Shown: positions 1-11,179, counted from the first letter of the stretch. The stretch is 64,000 nucleotides of DNA from Prorocentrum cordatum (GCA_963575745.1 CAUYUJ010014627.1:410001-474000), one strand, 5' to 3'. Notes: a model not told the origin generated them from the sequence alone. A program made the numbers and translations.

Positions 1-59
1 AGAGTGAGAAAGAGGAGAATGAGAAAGAGGAGAGGGAGAACAAGGAGGCCTCTGAGAGC

Positions 60-1730
60 CTTCTGGGGGGGTCTTCCTGGGGCCCCTTTCGGCATCGTTG
101 GGGCCCCTGTAAGGGGCCGCTTGGTTTTCGGAGGCAGTCTTTGAGGCCCCAGGGGCCGTCTGAAGGCACGGCCCTCTCGGGACGCTTTCGGACCGTCTTG
201 GAGATCCTTTGGGGCCGGCTGGGGGGCCCTCTTTGGGGCCGTCTTGGGGGGCCTCTCGGTACGTCTAGGGGCCTTCCTGGCCCGTCTCCGCTTTCTTGGG
301 GCCATCCTGGGCCATCTCGGAGGTATCCCTGGTCTTTGGACCTTCCTTGGACCCTCCTTGGACCGTCTTGAAGGCCAGCCTGGAGGCCATCTTGGACGTC
401 CTGGCGGCGGGCGCTGTGCAGCTTCGGGTCGTCAGGCCCGTGCCTTCGCTTTGTCTGGGTGGCTGGCGGGCGATGTGTTCCCCCACGCGTTGTGGAAACC
501 CTTTCCAGGAACATTTGGGGGAGGAAGAGGGGGATGATCAGGAGAGGGAGGAGGATGAGGAGGAGAACGTGGAGGAGGAGGAGGAGGAGGCATCTTGGAA
601 GCTCCTCAGGCTTCTTGGTGGCCTCGTGTGAGGCAATCTGGGACCGTCTTGAGGCCATCTTGGGTCGTCCGTCCTGGAGGGCATCTAGACTCTGTTGGAG
701 GCCATCTTGGACCAGATTCGCAGTCTTGGAGGCCATCTTGCACCGTCTTGGGGCCATCTTGGAGGCCTGTTGGGAACATCTTGGGCCGTCATGGAGAGCC
801 ATCTTGGAGGCCTATTTGGGCCATCGGAGGCTGTCGGAAACCCGGAATGGCGAGACCATTAGAGCCATGGAGGTAGACTCTGATTTGGGGCTCTTGAGCT
901 TTCTGGGGCTGGGGCAACTTTGGAACGTCTCGGGGACCTCTTAAACCGTCTTGAGGCCATCTGGGGTCCATCTTGGACGGTCTTGGATGCAGAATTGGGC
1001 TCTCTTGATAGCATCATGGGGCTGCCTTGGAAGCGCCTTGGGGCCGTCTTGGAGGCCATTCTGGGCCATCTTAGCCGTCTTGAAGGCCCCCTTGGACCGT
1101 CTTAGCGGAGAACTCTGAAGTCGTTGAAAACACATAACGGTAATCAATGAACCTGACCCTCTTGGGGGCCTCATGGCGGTTCTCCTGGAACTGTTTGGAG
1201 CGTCTCGGGGGTTTCTAAGGCTGCCCTGAGGCTATCGTGGGCCGTCTGGGTTCGAGCTTAGGCCACCTCGGAGACACCTTGGGGCCATGTTGGGCTCCCT
1301 TGAGGGCATCTTAGCCGTTTTGGAGTCGCCCTGGGATCGTCTTGGAGACTAGATTGGGCCATCCTGGCCGTCTTGGAGGCCATCTTGGACCGTCTTGGGG
1401 GCAGTCTGGGGGCCCGCTTGGGGGCATCTTGGGTTGCGTGTTGGGAAGTAGTTGAGGCCTCTTGGGCCGTCCTGGGCAGTCGGAAGACGTACACATCGAG
1501 ATCGCTTACATCTGTCAACCACCGAATGGAAATCAATGATTCTAGCTTCTTCGGTCCTCCTGGAGAGCCTCTTGAGGCTCTCTTGAGCCGTCTTGGATGC
1601 ATCTTGGGCGAACTTGGGGGCACAATTCTTTGATCGTCTTTGACTCTTTGAGGTCATATTGAACCGTCTTGGACCAACATGAAGGCCACCTTGACCGCCT
1701 TGGGGCCAACTTGGGCGGAAAAACTATTGG
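60..1730. repeat. Degenerate 10-12 bp minisatellite, 'GGCCRTCTTGG' family
   Basis: The stretch is built from variants of 'GGCCATCTTGG' and 'GGGGCCGTCTTGG' repeated at 10-12 bp spacing, interrupted by short non-repetitive islands near 840-890, 1100-1150 and 1480-1550. Reading frames across it are artefacts of the repeat. The same family recurs at 25.4, 46.4, 50.1 and 60.5 kb. The first 50 bases of the window are a purine-rich GAGAAAGAGGA repeat. No gene is seen. Confidence 0.8.
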
Positions 1731-1731
1731 C

Positions 1732-2190
1732 TCACACTCTTACGTATGGCTGCAGGGATGCGCCGAAGGCAATTTGGGAACCTATAGGAAGGTTTTGAAG
1801 CAGTATAAGCACACTGGTGACATGCACAGGGGTCGGCGGATCTAGTGTCCTTCGGCTCGCTGCTCCGTCGTGCCCAGGTCGTCGACAAGAAGCCTCTGAG
1901 AGTCCTCTTTGTAGTCTCCTGGGATGCATATTGGTGGTTTCTTTGAAGCTTCTCTGGGGCCTTCCAGGAGCTTGTTGGGGAGACTCCTGGGGGCTTGCTG
2001 GGGCCTCTTGGGGGCCTCTGGGGGCCTCTGGGGTGTTTGGGCTCCTGAACAGAGCGTTCAATAGTTCACTTGAGAGCTCGGGAGGACTGGGGGGCCGCTC
2101 CACTATGCGCCCAGTCATAGTGTCGAAGCTGACCACCACGACTGCGTCTAGCGCTCGCATCCGATTGAACAGAGCATCCTTCCGGCGCAT
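1732..2190 (-). CDS. Possible exon or gene fragment, unknown product
   Basis: A 152-codon minus-strand frame starts with ATG at 2190. Its first ~50 residues look protein-like (MRRKDALFNRMRALDAVVVV and following), with mixed hydrophobic and charged composition. The rest is Pro/Arg/Gln-rich and runs into 'CCCCAGAGGCC' repeat sequence, so only about 2040-2190 could be genuine coding DNA. I recognise no domain. No splice signal or neighbour supports it, and it may be a chance frame. Confidence 0.18.
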   Translation of the reverse strand: MRRKDALFNRMRALDAVVVVSFDTMTGRIVERPPSPPELSSELLNALFRSPNTPEAPRGPQEAPASPQESPQQAPGRPQRSFKETTNMHPRRLQRGLSEASCRRPGHDGAASRRTLDPPTPVHVTSVLILLQNLPIGSQIAFGASLQPYVRV

Positions 2191-2199
2191 CCATGCAAG

Positions 2200-3075
2200 T
2201 CGACGCTAAGTAATGTTGGGTCATGTCGATTTGATGTTGTGCCCTTAAAGTTAGTTGCATTCCGCCCGCGTTGTCGTCAATATAGGTTTCGAGCTTCGAG
2301 GTGACTCAACGCACGCACTATTAGCATCAATTGTCTGCGTCTCTCAACGCATTAATATGGCATCGTGGTTTCCGCATGCACGCAGGCTGCCAGCATTGTA
2401 CCCGCACAACGTTAGCGCTACTGCAACCGCGCAGTTCTGTATGTGGTTAGTGACAAAGTCGATCCAGAATGCCACGGCAGCCATCTACCAATATCGAAGG
2501 CGCGTATCGGCCTGTGAACTCGAGAGGCGCGCCATGCCAGGTCTTTGTTGGTCTTCCGCTCCTCGCTGCTGCTCCCACCGCTCTGGTCCCTTGTCCTCCG
2601 AGGGGTCCCAGAGATGAGCATTTCCCGACCGTCAGGCGGCGCTGCGATTCGTCTTCGACCTTATCGATACGGACAGCTCCAGGTCGATAGAGGCGGGGTG
2701 AAGGGAGGGACCGTGGGGGCGCCGACCTCCCTCCCTCCCCAGCGTCTACATGCATAGCTTCTCAACAGCAGCAGCTGGCTCCCCTGTTCCAGCTTCGAAC
2801 TGACAGACCCACGCTGAGTCATATAATGCAACACAAGGTCCAGCTCCATGGCAACCACCGTTGCCGAACTGCTAAAATGCAACATGCCCACTACTAAACA
2901 AACAGTAACATCGAAAGCTGAACTCTCCCCTGTCTGAATCAGGCGGGAGGGCTTCTGCTTTTGATGTGTTGCCTTCGGTTTGGATGTTTGAAGCACCGGA
3001 GAGCTGGATGTTGCAGCCATTGGCCCAGAAGGGCGCTTATTCTGGGGCTCGGGCACGCCTTTGTTCCCGAGCAAA
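2200..3075. other. Unassigned sequence
   Basis: No gene, long repeat or RNA is recognised. Reading frames are short and mutually overlapping on both strands. Confidence 0.5.
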
Positions 3076-3078
3076 CCT

Positions 3079-3590
3079 CAGTGGCGCTTGCGTCGTCGGA
3101 GGCGGAATGGATGTGAAGCGGCATGGTAGATGGCGATAGCGCACGTCCTTGTCAGCGCAATGCGCTGGGGGGATCTTCCCGAGTCCCTTGAGGAAAGCAG
3201 CACCAGTGTCACACGCTTTGGTCTCTGCGACGACGCCCGACGCAACAGCGAACAATCTCTGACCTGGGAGCTCACGGCAATGGAACAACAAGGATGCTGG
3301 CTAATGTCGACGATGTTGATGAAAAGGTCGACGGTGGTCCTTCGTCGTCGCTTCGACAGGTTTGCGACGACTCGGTGGCGCCTGCGTCGTTGGATATGCG
3401 GCATTGAAAATGGCAATAGCGCGCGTTCTTGTCATCGCAGAGCTTCGTGGAATCCTGCCAGGCCCCTCAAGCAGCACAGCGCCCCTGTCACGCCCTCTGA
3501 TGTCGGCGAGGACGCCCGGCGCAACAGGGAATCTTATTTATTTGACCTGGAGCCTCACGGCACTGGAATGACAAGGATGATGACAAACGT
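3079..3590 (+). repeat. Tandem duplication, two units 294 bp apart
   Basis: Sequence from 3079 (CAGTGGCGCTTGCGTCGT) recurs from 3373 (CGGTGGCGCCTGCGTCGT) with many shared blocks: GGCRATAGCGC, GACGCCCGRCGCAACAG, GACCTGG, GCTCACGGCA or CCTCACGGCA, GGAATGACAAGGATG or GGAACAACAAGGATG. Unit 1 ends in a short GAT-like seed (GACGATGTTGATG). Unit 2 runs straight into the long GAT tract that follows. Both units share a frame on the plus strand, but no protein family is recognised. Confidence 0.75.
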
Positions 3591-3940
3591 CGGTGGTGAT
3601 GATGATGCAGAAGCGTATGATTATGTTGATGATAATGGTGATGATGATGGGGATGATGGTGATGGTGGTAATGATGCTCACGATGATGGTGGTAATTTTG
3701 ATGACAATGATGGTGATGCTGATGATGATGATTATGATGATTGTGGTGGTGATGATGATGACGATGGTGACGGTGAGGGTGATGATGATGATGATGAAGA
3801 TGATGTTGAGTATGATGATGGTGGTGGTGGTAATGATGATGGTAATGATGATGATGATGATGATGACGACGATGAAGGTGATGATGATGTTGATGATGAC
3901 GCTGATGTTGATGTTGTTGATGATGATGATGCTGCTGATC

Positions 3941-4007
<67 letters not shown>

Positions 4008-4020
4008 GCATGATGATGAG
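3586..4020. repeat. (GAT)n microsatellite, about 430 bp
   Basis: Imperfect GAT triplets become a pure run toward 3945-4005. Poly-Asp, poly-Met, poly-His and poly-Ile frames here are translations of the repeat, not genes. Confidence 0.95.
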
Positions 4021-4576
4021 AGGGGTGACCGTGGTCCTCGGCGGCACCGGGAAAGCTTGACCCGATGCGGGGCGTGGGATTTTGCAGGATCTCTGCGCAA
4101 TGGCCTGGGATTTTGAACACCGTTTTTTACATCGGGATTTTTTTGCACCCCGCTGTAACAGCACAGAGCTACAACCTGTCAGCGATGCCGCGATCCCATG
4201 CCCGAGCGCGCGGGTCTTTTTTGGCCCGAGTGGCCCATGCCCCTGCGCGCGGGGAGGGGGGGGGGGGAGCGCTTGGGTGGAGCGGACTGCGCCGGGGTAC
4301 CTCCCAGAAGTGCCCTCGCGCGCACGCCGCCGTCGTCACCACAACTTCAGCCAGCATCGCTGGCCTTCGGCTGGTCTCCGCCGCGGGCGAGGGGTGAGTC
4401 ATGCGGTTCCTCGAAGACGAGGCTCTCTTTTGGAACGCCCTGTGTGGTCTCGTGAGAGGACGAGGGAGAGACAGACAGTTTTAAATGGTGTTTTGCTCTG
4501 CTGGGGTATGATAGTGCCGCTGTCCGATCTATCCAGCCTCGCTTCTGCGCGTCGTCCTCCCTCTGGCGATCCTGGA
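4021..4576. other. Unassigned sequence between two GAT tracts
   Basis: No gene is recognised. It includes a G10 run near 4257-4266 and a GC-rich segment. The two flanking GAT tracts raise the possibility of an old insertion between them, but no spliced leader or retrotransposon motif is visible on either strand. Confidence 0.4.
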
Positions 4577-4796
4577 TGGTGATGATGATGACGACGACGA
4601 CGATGATTGATGACAGTAGCTTGAGGAAGAGGAGGTGATGACGATGACGATGGCGATGACGATGATGCTGCTGATGATGATGGTGATGATGATGCTGCTG
4701 ATGATGATGATGGTGGTGATGATGATGACGATGAAGATGATGATGTTGATGATGATGGTGATGATGGTGATGCTGCTGCTGATGATGATGATTGGG
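4577..4796. repeat. (GAT)n microsatellite
   Basis: Imperfect GAT/GAC triplets run for about 220 bp with a short unique break near 4605-4630. The His-, Ser- or Met-rich frames are artefacts. Confidence 0.92.
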
Positions 4797-5785
4797 AGGG
4801 GTGCGTATATGAATGGGCAACCGAAAACCATCGGAAACCGATCGAGTCAATTGAATCGAAAAAGCCCGCCCTACCGACAGCCAGGCAAAGATGGGGCCCT
4901 GAGGGATGCGGCCTCCAGGACGAGTGTCCTCGAGCACAGTGCAAGTTCAACCTGGGATCCGGCGGGGCTAGAAAGAGGACAAATCCGTTCCAGAGCGTTC
5001 CAGAACGCTCAGAGAAGGCCGCGGCGTCCGAGACGTCTTCTAGAACTAGCAGGTCTCAGAGATTCCCGATTCAACCTCACCCAGATTTACCCTCGGCCTG
5101 GCTTCGTCTTGCCCAGGGACGAGGAGCCCCCTGCGACCCCTTTCTGTCCGAAGGGCCCCAGCCCTCGAGGCCCCCTCTCTGCACCGCCAACCCCTCTGCG
5201 CCGGCTGCTCGCTGGAGCGCCCGCGCGGCAGACGACGCCTTCGCGCGCGTGACCGTCTCGCCGCCAGGCCAGGGAGCGCCACGGGGCGGGAAGAGTCAGG
5301 TCGGGAGTTGCTTCTACGGTGGGGGCGTTGGTGCAGGAATGTGCCCAGGAGGCTTCTGATGATTCCTTATCTGACGATGGCCAATCCACGACGAGTTCCG
5401 CCAGCTTCCAGACCCTGGGTTCGGCTCGTTGTCCCGGGCCCCCCTCCGTAGCAACGCCCGATCAGGCGGGCATCCGCGGTTCTTCGGTGTCGGTGGCTCG
5501 CCCGGGCGCCCGCGCGGTTCTCCCCCCCAAAAGAAAAAACATGCGTGCTGTGTGCGCGTCCCGCTTTCTCGCCACCGCCAGGCCAGGGAGTTGCGCCGCG
5601 CCACGCGGCTGGTCGGGCTGCGTCTCGGAGAGGACGACATCCGCCGCACGTTCCGGCGGTTCGACGAGGAGCTGCGCCACGCCCCCGCGGGCGTCGGGGG
5701 ATGCGCCCCTCCCCCCCGTCCCCCAGAGGGCCACCTGTCTATTGCGGTAGGGCGCGGGCTCTCAGAGGACGCGGTGCGGGGGGGA
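4797..5785. other. GC-rich unassigned sequence
   Basis: No recognisable gene. Several frames are open on both strands simultaneously, as expected from GC-rich non-coding DNA. Confidence 0.4.
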
Positions 5786-6290
5786 AAGAGGAGGAGGAGG
5801 AGGAGGAGGAGGAGGAGGAAGAAGAAGAAGAAGAAGAAGAAGGGGATGGAGGGGCGAAATTGGAGAAGGAGGAGGATGGGAGGTGAGGGGGGGGGAGGTT
5901 GGAGGAGTGTGAGCAGCAGGAGGTGGGAGATGAGCAAATGTGGGTGGTTGTCCTCTGTCAGAGGACTCCGGCGCATAGTTTGGCAAGTGGCGAGAGGTGG
6001 GATATTGAGGGCGGTCGGATGTCCGGCGCGGCGGCCCAGAGTGCAGGAACTTTGGCGGGGGGAGGACACGGCCCGCGGGCTCGCTCAGGACCTCCAGGAC
6101 AGCGTCTCTTCTCGGAAAGCGCGGGGCACGCGCACGAGGTGCCGCGCGCCCGCGGGTGGGTGGGAGCAGGGGGAGGGGGTGGGCGAATTGTGCTGCCCAG
6201 GAGGGGGGTCTCAGGAAAAGGAGAGGAGGAGGAGGAGGAGGAGGAGGAGGAGGAGGAGGAGGAGGAGGAGGAGGGAGCCCGAGGGCATCG
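5786..6290. repeat. (GGA)n/(GAA)n microsatellites
   Basis: GGA/GAA triplets occupy 5786-5850 and 6222-6275, with GC-rich unique DNA between. Arg-, Glu- and Pro-repeat frames are artefacts. Confidence 0.9.
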
Positions 6291-6572
6291 GCGCTTCGAC
6301 GCGAACTTGTCCGCAGTCCTGAGTCCTGAGGAGGAGGGTCTGGAGGAGGATCATAGAGGAGGAGGGGGAGGACGAGGAGGACAGTCAAGCTTGCCTCGGG
6401 CGAGCCTGACTGCAGAGCGACCGACGAGGACAGCGATGGCCGCATCCAGTGCGACGAGTTCATGCGCGTCATGACCGCCAAGATCGAGGCTCCTCGGCAA
6501 GCCCAAGAGGGGGCGAGTGAGGGGTGGGCGATTGGCTCGAGGTTCATGGTGGTCGGACGCTCTCGTCGGCTC

Positions 6573-6620
6573 TCGGCGATTTTCCAGCCTCGGGGTGCTC
6601 TGCAGCTACTGCGCCTCGCA
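6573..6620 (+). repeat. Dispersed repeat, copy 1 of 2
   Basis: The core CCTCGGGGTGC and the end TGCGCCTCGCA are shared, in order and with similar intervening bases, with 11130-11176. This is a short fragment of an interspersed family. Confidence 0.6.
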
Positions 6621-6629
6621 GGGAGCGTT

Positions 6630-7384
6630 CCTGGGGTGCTCGGATCGCCCCAAAAGCCGCTAGAACTTGAGTTTCAGTCAACCCGCATAGTAACGATGGG
6701 CAACCTTCCCAAGGGTACCCCTGCATCTTTGCCCCTTCGGCCCATGTTTAACGGCTTTCGCTGGCCAACCTCGTTCGAAAAACGTTATCATGGGCCTCCA
6801 AGGCCCTTGCATCCTTACCGCTGATACGGATTGACCGTATGATCCGAATCGGAAACGCCGAGACGGGGGTCAATGCAAACAGGGGCCCGCATCCTGCAAA
6901 GCGTGGTTTGTTCGGCGTTGCGGCGCAGCAGGTCCTAGCGTAATCTCTCGGCGGCGTCGCGCTGGCACTTCGGGCCGTGTTGCTTTTGTGGTGTTGACGG
7001 GGGGGACTGCCCTTGCGAGAGGTTGAGTAGGGCCGAGGGTCAGAGATCGCCTTCATCTGCGTCTGCAGGACCGCAAAACATGTGACGTCAAGGTGGTCGA
7101 ACGCCTCGCCGGTTAAGGCGACGAAGATGTGCAACATCCAACCAATCGTTTATGTCCAAAATGTTGGTTTGACGCCGGGTGTGTTGCATCAGTTTCAGCT
7201 TGACCGAACATGTTGGTTGCGCCCCTTGACGTCCGTTGGGGGTGTTCTGCAGACCTCACCCCCCAGACATACTCAAGCGAGAGGCGACGCTGCGTGTCTC
7301 CGTTGCACTGCTGCTTTGCGCGCGATTCGGCATGCGGCGGCGCGTCATCAAATTAATGGAGATGGGCGTTGTCGAGCGCGCGCT
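6630..7384. other. Unassigned sequence
   Basis: No gene is recognised. It contains GAGACGGGGGTCAATGCAA at 6860-6878, which recurs exactly at 12051-12069 and so marks another dispersed repeat. Confidence 0.5.
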
Positions 7385-7540
7385 CCGAAACCCTCCGAAG
7401 CCCTTCTAAACCTTCCTTGAACCCTCCTAACCCTTCCTTAAACCCGCCGGAACCCTCCTAAACCCTCCTAAACCTTCCCAAACCCTCCTAGACCCTCCAA
7501 TACCCTCGTAAATAAACCCTTTTCAAACCCTCCTGCATTT
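7385..7540. repeat. 10-11 bp minisatellite, CCCTCCTAAA
   Basis: About 14 successive units of consensus CCCTCCTAAA (10-14 bp, mostly 10) run in phase. The unit resembles a telomere-type CCCTAAA with an inserted CCT, but it is not a perfect telomeric repeat. Confidence 0.8.
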
Positions 7541-7729
7541 TCCTACAAGCTCTGAAGAGCATAAGCATTGTGAATCCCGTCAGGGGGAGGGGGCGGGCTG
7601 CGGCTAGTCTTAACGAAGCCTCGGCGCAGCAGGGGTCTCGTGTCTGTTGCCGCCACCGCTCGGGGTCGCCGGGGTCGGCCGCGGTGGCCGCTGCGAGGGC
7701 CAACCTCGAAGGGTCTTTATTTTTGATCC

Positions 7730-7990
7730 TCCCCCCCACCCCTGCTTCTCTCGGCGGGGGACAAACTCGATCCTCCTCATCCCCCTCCTCCTGCTTTTCT
7801 TTCTACTCCTCCTCCTCCTCCTCCTCCACCTCCCCCCCCCTCCTCCTACTCCTCCTCCTCCCCCTCCTCCTCCTCCTCCTCCTCCTCCTCCTCCTCCTCC
7901 TCTTCCTCCTCCTCCTCCTCCTCGTGCTCCGTCAATAAGGGCGTCGAACTGATAATTCATTTCCACTGTTGGGAGGGGTCTAAAGACCCT
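7730..7990 (+). repeat. Dispersed repeat with (CTC)n core, copy 1
   Basis: CACCCCTGCTTCTCTCGGCGGG precedes a CTC tract (7797-7925). It is followed by GTCAATAAGGGCGTCG and an ATAATTCATTTCCACTGTTGG block. The same parts recur at 23715-23960 in a slightly different order. Confidence 0.65.
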
Positions 7991-8109
7991 TCCCAGTTGT
8001 TGACGCGCGTGTCCGTTGTGAGAGCGCTTGCCGGTTGTGCTCGCCTGGTCTGAGCGGTGGTTCGGCGCGTCCGCGCGCCGCGCCACGGGCGCGCATAATA
8101 CATACGGGA

Positions 8110-8325
8110 GGAAGGGAAGTAGGAGGGAGGAGGAGGAAGGGGAGGGATGAGGAGGAGACAAGGAAGGGGGGGAACCAACATGTTCAAGCTCTTGTGCCAC
8201 CCGCTCTCTGTCACGGGGCGTGTCCGCAGTTCACGTGGAGGGAGAGGAGGAGAGGTGGGAGGGAGGAGGAGGAGGAGGAGGAAGAGGAGGAGGCAGAGGA
8301 AGGAGGAGGGGAGAGAGAGAGGGGG
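8110..8325. repeat. (GGA)n-rich tract
   Basis: Interrupted GGA triplets flank a unique segment around 8170-8240. Nothing else is recognised. Confidence 0.8.
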
Positions 8326-8329
8326 GGGG

Positions 8330-8915
8330 GGGCACACGCGCGGCCTCCAATTCGAGGTGCAAGGGTTGCCCCGAAAATGTGCAGTAGCCATGGAGCCTTC
8401 TCAGGGCACTGTTCGGGTGTTCGCGAAGACTACCAAGGCCACATTCGAGTTATCTGCGCCCTGTTCTGAAGCTATCTGGGGCTTTCTGGCGGCCAACCAG
8501 CTGCCTCGGAGGCCATCGGAGGCGAAAGGGGGAGAAGGTAAAGCAACAGTGGGGCAAAGTCAGGTCTTCAATGGTTTAGGCCTCTCGGGGGCACTTCTGG
8601 GAAGCTCGAGGGGGCCGTCTAAAGGCGGGGCCTCCTGAGAGCACGCAGAGGGCCATCTTGATCCAACTGGGGCTGTAATGGTCCCTGTTGTTGGCCATCA
8701 TGGGCTTTGCGGCGTCATCTCGGAGCCATCTAGGGCCATCTTACATGCTCGGGCGACCCGCAGGTCAGTCCGCCTGGACTCTGGACGGTCCGGGACCTCA
8801 GGGGCACGTGGCGGTCCGGCGGACTGCCTTGCAGGAGCGCGTGGCTACGCGGCTGCGCTCGCTGAAGGAGGCAGCCGAGCGTCCTCGGGGCGAGCCCACC
8901 GGGGGCTATATGGGC
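8330..8915. other. Unassigned sequence
   Basis: No recognised gene. A short fragment of the GGCCATCTTG minisatellite lies around 8645-8750. Confidence 0.4.
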
Positions 8916-9600
8916 GGAACTCCTCATGAAGCGCGATCCGCGCGATGGGTGTGCCAAAGTGGGCGGGGCGGCGCTGTGGGAATTGCCCCCTCTGGGGCCG
9001 TCGGTGCGGCTGCCCATGGGCCGTCGGTGCAGCTGCCCATGAAGCGCCACCTGTGCGAGGGCGTGCCGAAATTGGAGGGAGAGCACACTGAGAGCTCCGC
9101 AACTGGCGCCGCAGGAGAAGCTCCTTATGGGGCGCGGTCCGCGTGAGGTGTGCCCCACCTTCGGGGCGGGGGGGCGCTATGCAAGTTGCATCGCCAGGGC
9201 CGGCCGTTGGTGGAGCTCCCTGCGGGGCCCGCTGCGTGCGAAGGTTGTGCCGAAGTTCTTGTGGGCCACGCTCTGTCTAAGGGGTGCGCCGACATTGGCG
9301 GGGGTGCGCCACGCGGACCCTCCCACTGGGGCCGGCGAAGGAGCTTCCTGCCGGGCACGATCTGCGCGAGGGTCCGTGCCGAGATGGACGATGGGGACGC
9401 CATGTGGGCCCTCCTCATGGGGCCGCAGGTGGAGCTCCCCGTGGGGCACGACCAGTGCGACGGGCGTGCCGAAATGGGCTGGGGGGGAGTCGCGTGGACC
9501 TTCCTGCTGGGATCGTCTTTGAAGTCTGTAGTGGAGCCCAATCGGTGTGAGAGGTGTGCCGAGATTGACAGGTGGACCCATGTGGACCGTTCCACCGAGA
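8916..9600 (+). repeat. Degenerate tandem repeat, ~85-96 bp period
   Basis: Variants of 'GTGTGCCGAAATTGG' recur near 8946, 9065, 9149, 9244, 9282, 9371, 9463 and 9559. Variants of 'GGAGCTCCTCATGGGGC' lie between them. The plus frame is open through the array, so repeated peptide segments appear (CEGCAEVLVG, CDGRAEMGWG, CERCAEIDRW), but no protein family is recognised. Unit spacing is irregular. Confidence 0.6.
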
Positions 9601-10855
9601 CCGCGGGTGAAACTCCCCAGACGGCATCAATACACGCGTTGGCTCCGCCCTTGTGTTTCGGACAAGTCAGCCTGGTTTCGGTGCCTTCAGCTGGCCAAGT
9701 GCGCGTGGCATTCGATCTCTTCGATCTCTTGGAAGCGACCTCTGTGCGCGTGTCCTTCCACTCGGGATGGCGCTTGCTTTTGCGCGGTAGGCCACGTGAT
9801 TCGCACGGTGGTTGGGGCTCGAGGATTGCGGCTGGGGCCCGAGCCTCTTATTCTTTGGTTGGGTCTATGGATGGCTCGTCCCTGCGGACAGCCGTTTTGT
9901 TTTCTGGGTGTTTGGGCAAATTTCACGCTCGTTGGTTTGGGGCGGCGACTCTGGGGTCAGTGTATGCGCGGGGTCACGATGATTGGCCCCATGTTCTTCC
10001 AAAACGAACGTACGGCTATTGTCAGTTTCGTTGGCTGGTCAGCCTTGTGCATCGATGACGTGGGGGCGCACCTTATCCACTCATGGGCGCTCTTGTCGAC
10101 GGGCTTGCCGGCGCTTAAACTCTAAAATGACTGACCAGGGCTTGCATTGGCCGTCGCGTAATGGGTGGGTGATAAATTGGGGGGCAGCGAGGGCTGCAGA
10201 AAAGGGGCCCTGTAGGGTCCAAAAGGGGGCCTTGAGAGCCCGAGAAGTGCACCTTTCCTCCCCCCGTCTACCGCCCCCAAGTAAGCGACGCCCGAGTGCA
10301 TTGACCCAGGTCAGTGGGCCTCTGACGGAGAGCCAGACGGTACCGAGCCGCCATGAGGACCAGGGGTCCTCGGGCACTTCGCCGCCTGTCCCGTCTCAGG
10401 CCCCGGGACCGCCCAAACGCTGCTCGGATGACAAGGTGGCCCCGGGGGAGTTCCCCTGGTCCAGGGCCCGTCTCCCCTCGTCGTGGGCGTCCAAGAGGGG
10501 GGGGACTGTGTGTGTGGATACCATGGCCAGGGGCATGGCACCGCCCAGATCTCGTGGCCCCCCCCTCTTCTTACCAGCCTGAAGCATCTTTAGCCCTGTG
10601 CTTGGCATCGCCTTGTCTCGATGCCGATCTCAGGGACTCCCTCAGCTTCAGCTTCTGAGGGCGCATCCCCAGGATCGTCATCGCCATCTGGCTCGTCAAT
10701 CTTTAGAGAAAGGGATGAGCTCGATGCTGGCTCTCCTCTTCTTCTCTCCACTCGTACGCTGGCCCGCCCTCCTCCGCGCCCCTGCTTCGGGCCGTACTGC
10801 GCACCTCCCCCCCCCCCCCCCCCTCGTCGGCGCACCCGACCTCGGGGCCCTCGGA
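9601..10855. other. Unassigned sequence
   Basis: No gene is recognised. Parallel open frames on both strands are GC-driven. A 13-nt C run begins near 10807. Confidence 0.4.
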
Positions 10856-11030
10856 TCGAAGAGGGGGAGGGAGGGGGGAGGATCGAGGAGGGGGGAGGAG
10901 GGAATGGGGATCGAGGAGGGAGGATCGAGGAGGGGTGGGGGGGAAGGGAGGATCGAGGAGGGAGAGGAGGGGGAGGAGGATCGAGGGAAAGAGGGGATGG
11001 GGGAGGATCGAGGAGGTGGGGGGTGGGGTG
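10856..11030. repeat. GGATCGAGGAGGG minisatellite
   Basis: Around ten copies of 'GGATCGAGGAGGG' are separated by variable G-rich spacers. Arg/Gly-rich frames are artefacts. Confidence 0.85.
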
Positions 11031-11129
11031 ACTCACCCCAGCCCCCACCTCCCTTCGTGCCAGCTGGGGGGAGCCTCCCTTCGTGCCAGCTGGGGGGATA
11101 GGCAGAAGGGGGGGCGTGCTTGGCGGTTC

Positions 11130-11176
11130 TCCTCGGTTTTCTAGCCTCGGGGTGCCTTCAGCGGCTGCGCCTCGCA
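11130..11176 (+). repeat. Dispersed repeat, copy 2 of 2
   Basis: Partner of 6573-6620, sharing CCTCGGGGTGC and TGCGCCTCGCA with similar spacing. Confidence 0.6.
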
Positions 11177-11179
11177 AGA

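Noticed and set aside
3130-4116. 328-codon frame ending in poly-Asp, and the antisense poly-His and poly-Ile frames
   Set aside because: They are translations of the GAT microsatellite in all frames; no conserved sequence lies outside the repeat.
3586-4796. GAT tracts as CAT tails of minus-strand leader-tagged retrotransposons
   Set aside because: No reverse-complement spliced leader, endonuclease or reverse transcriptase motif is visible on the minus strand nearby.
5429-6547. Long Arg-, Glu- and Pro-rich frames on both strands
   Set aside because: Overlapping open frames on both strands over GGA repeats and GC-rich DNA; no domain or start context.
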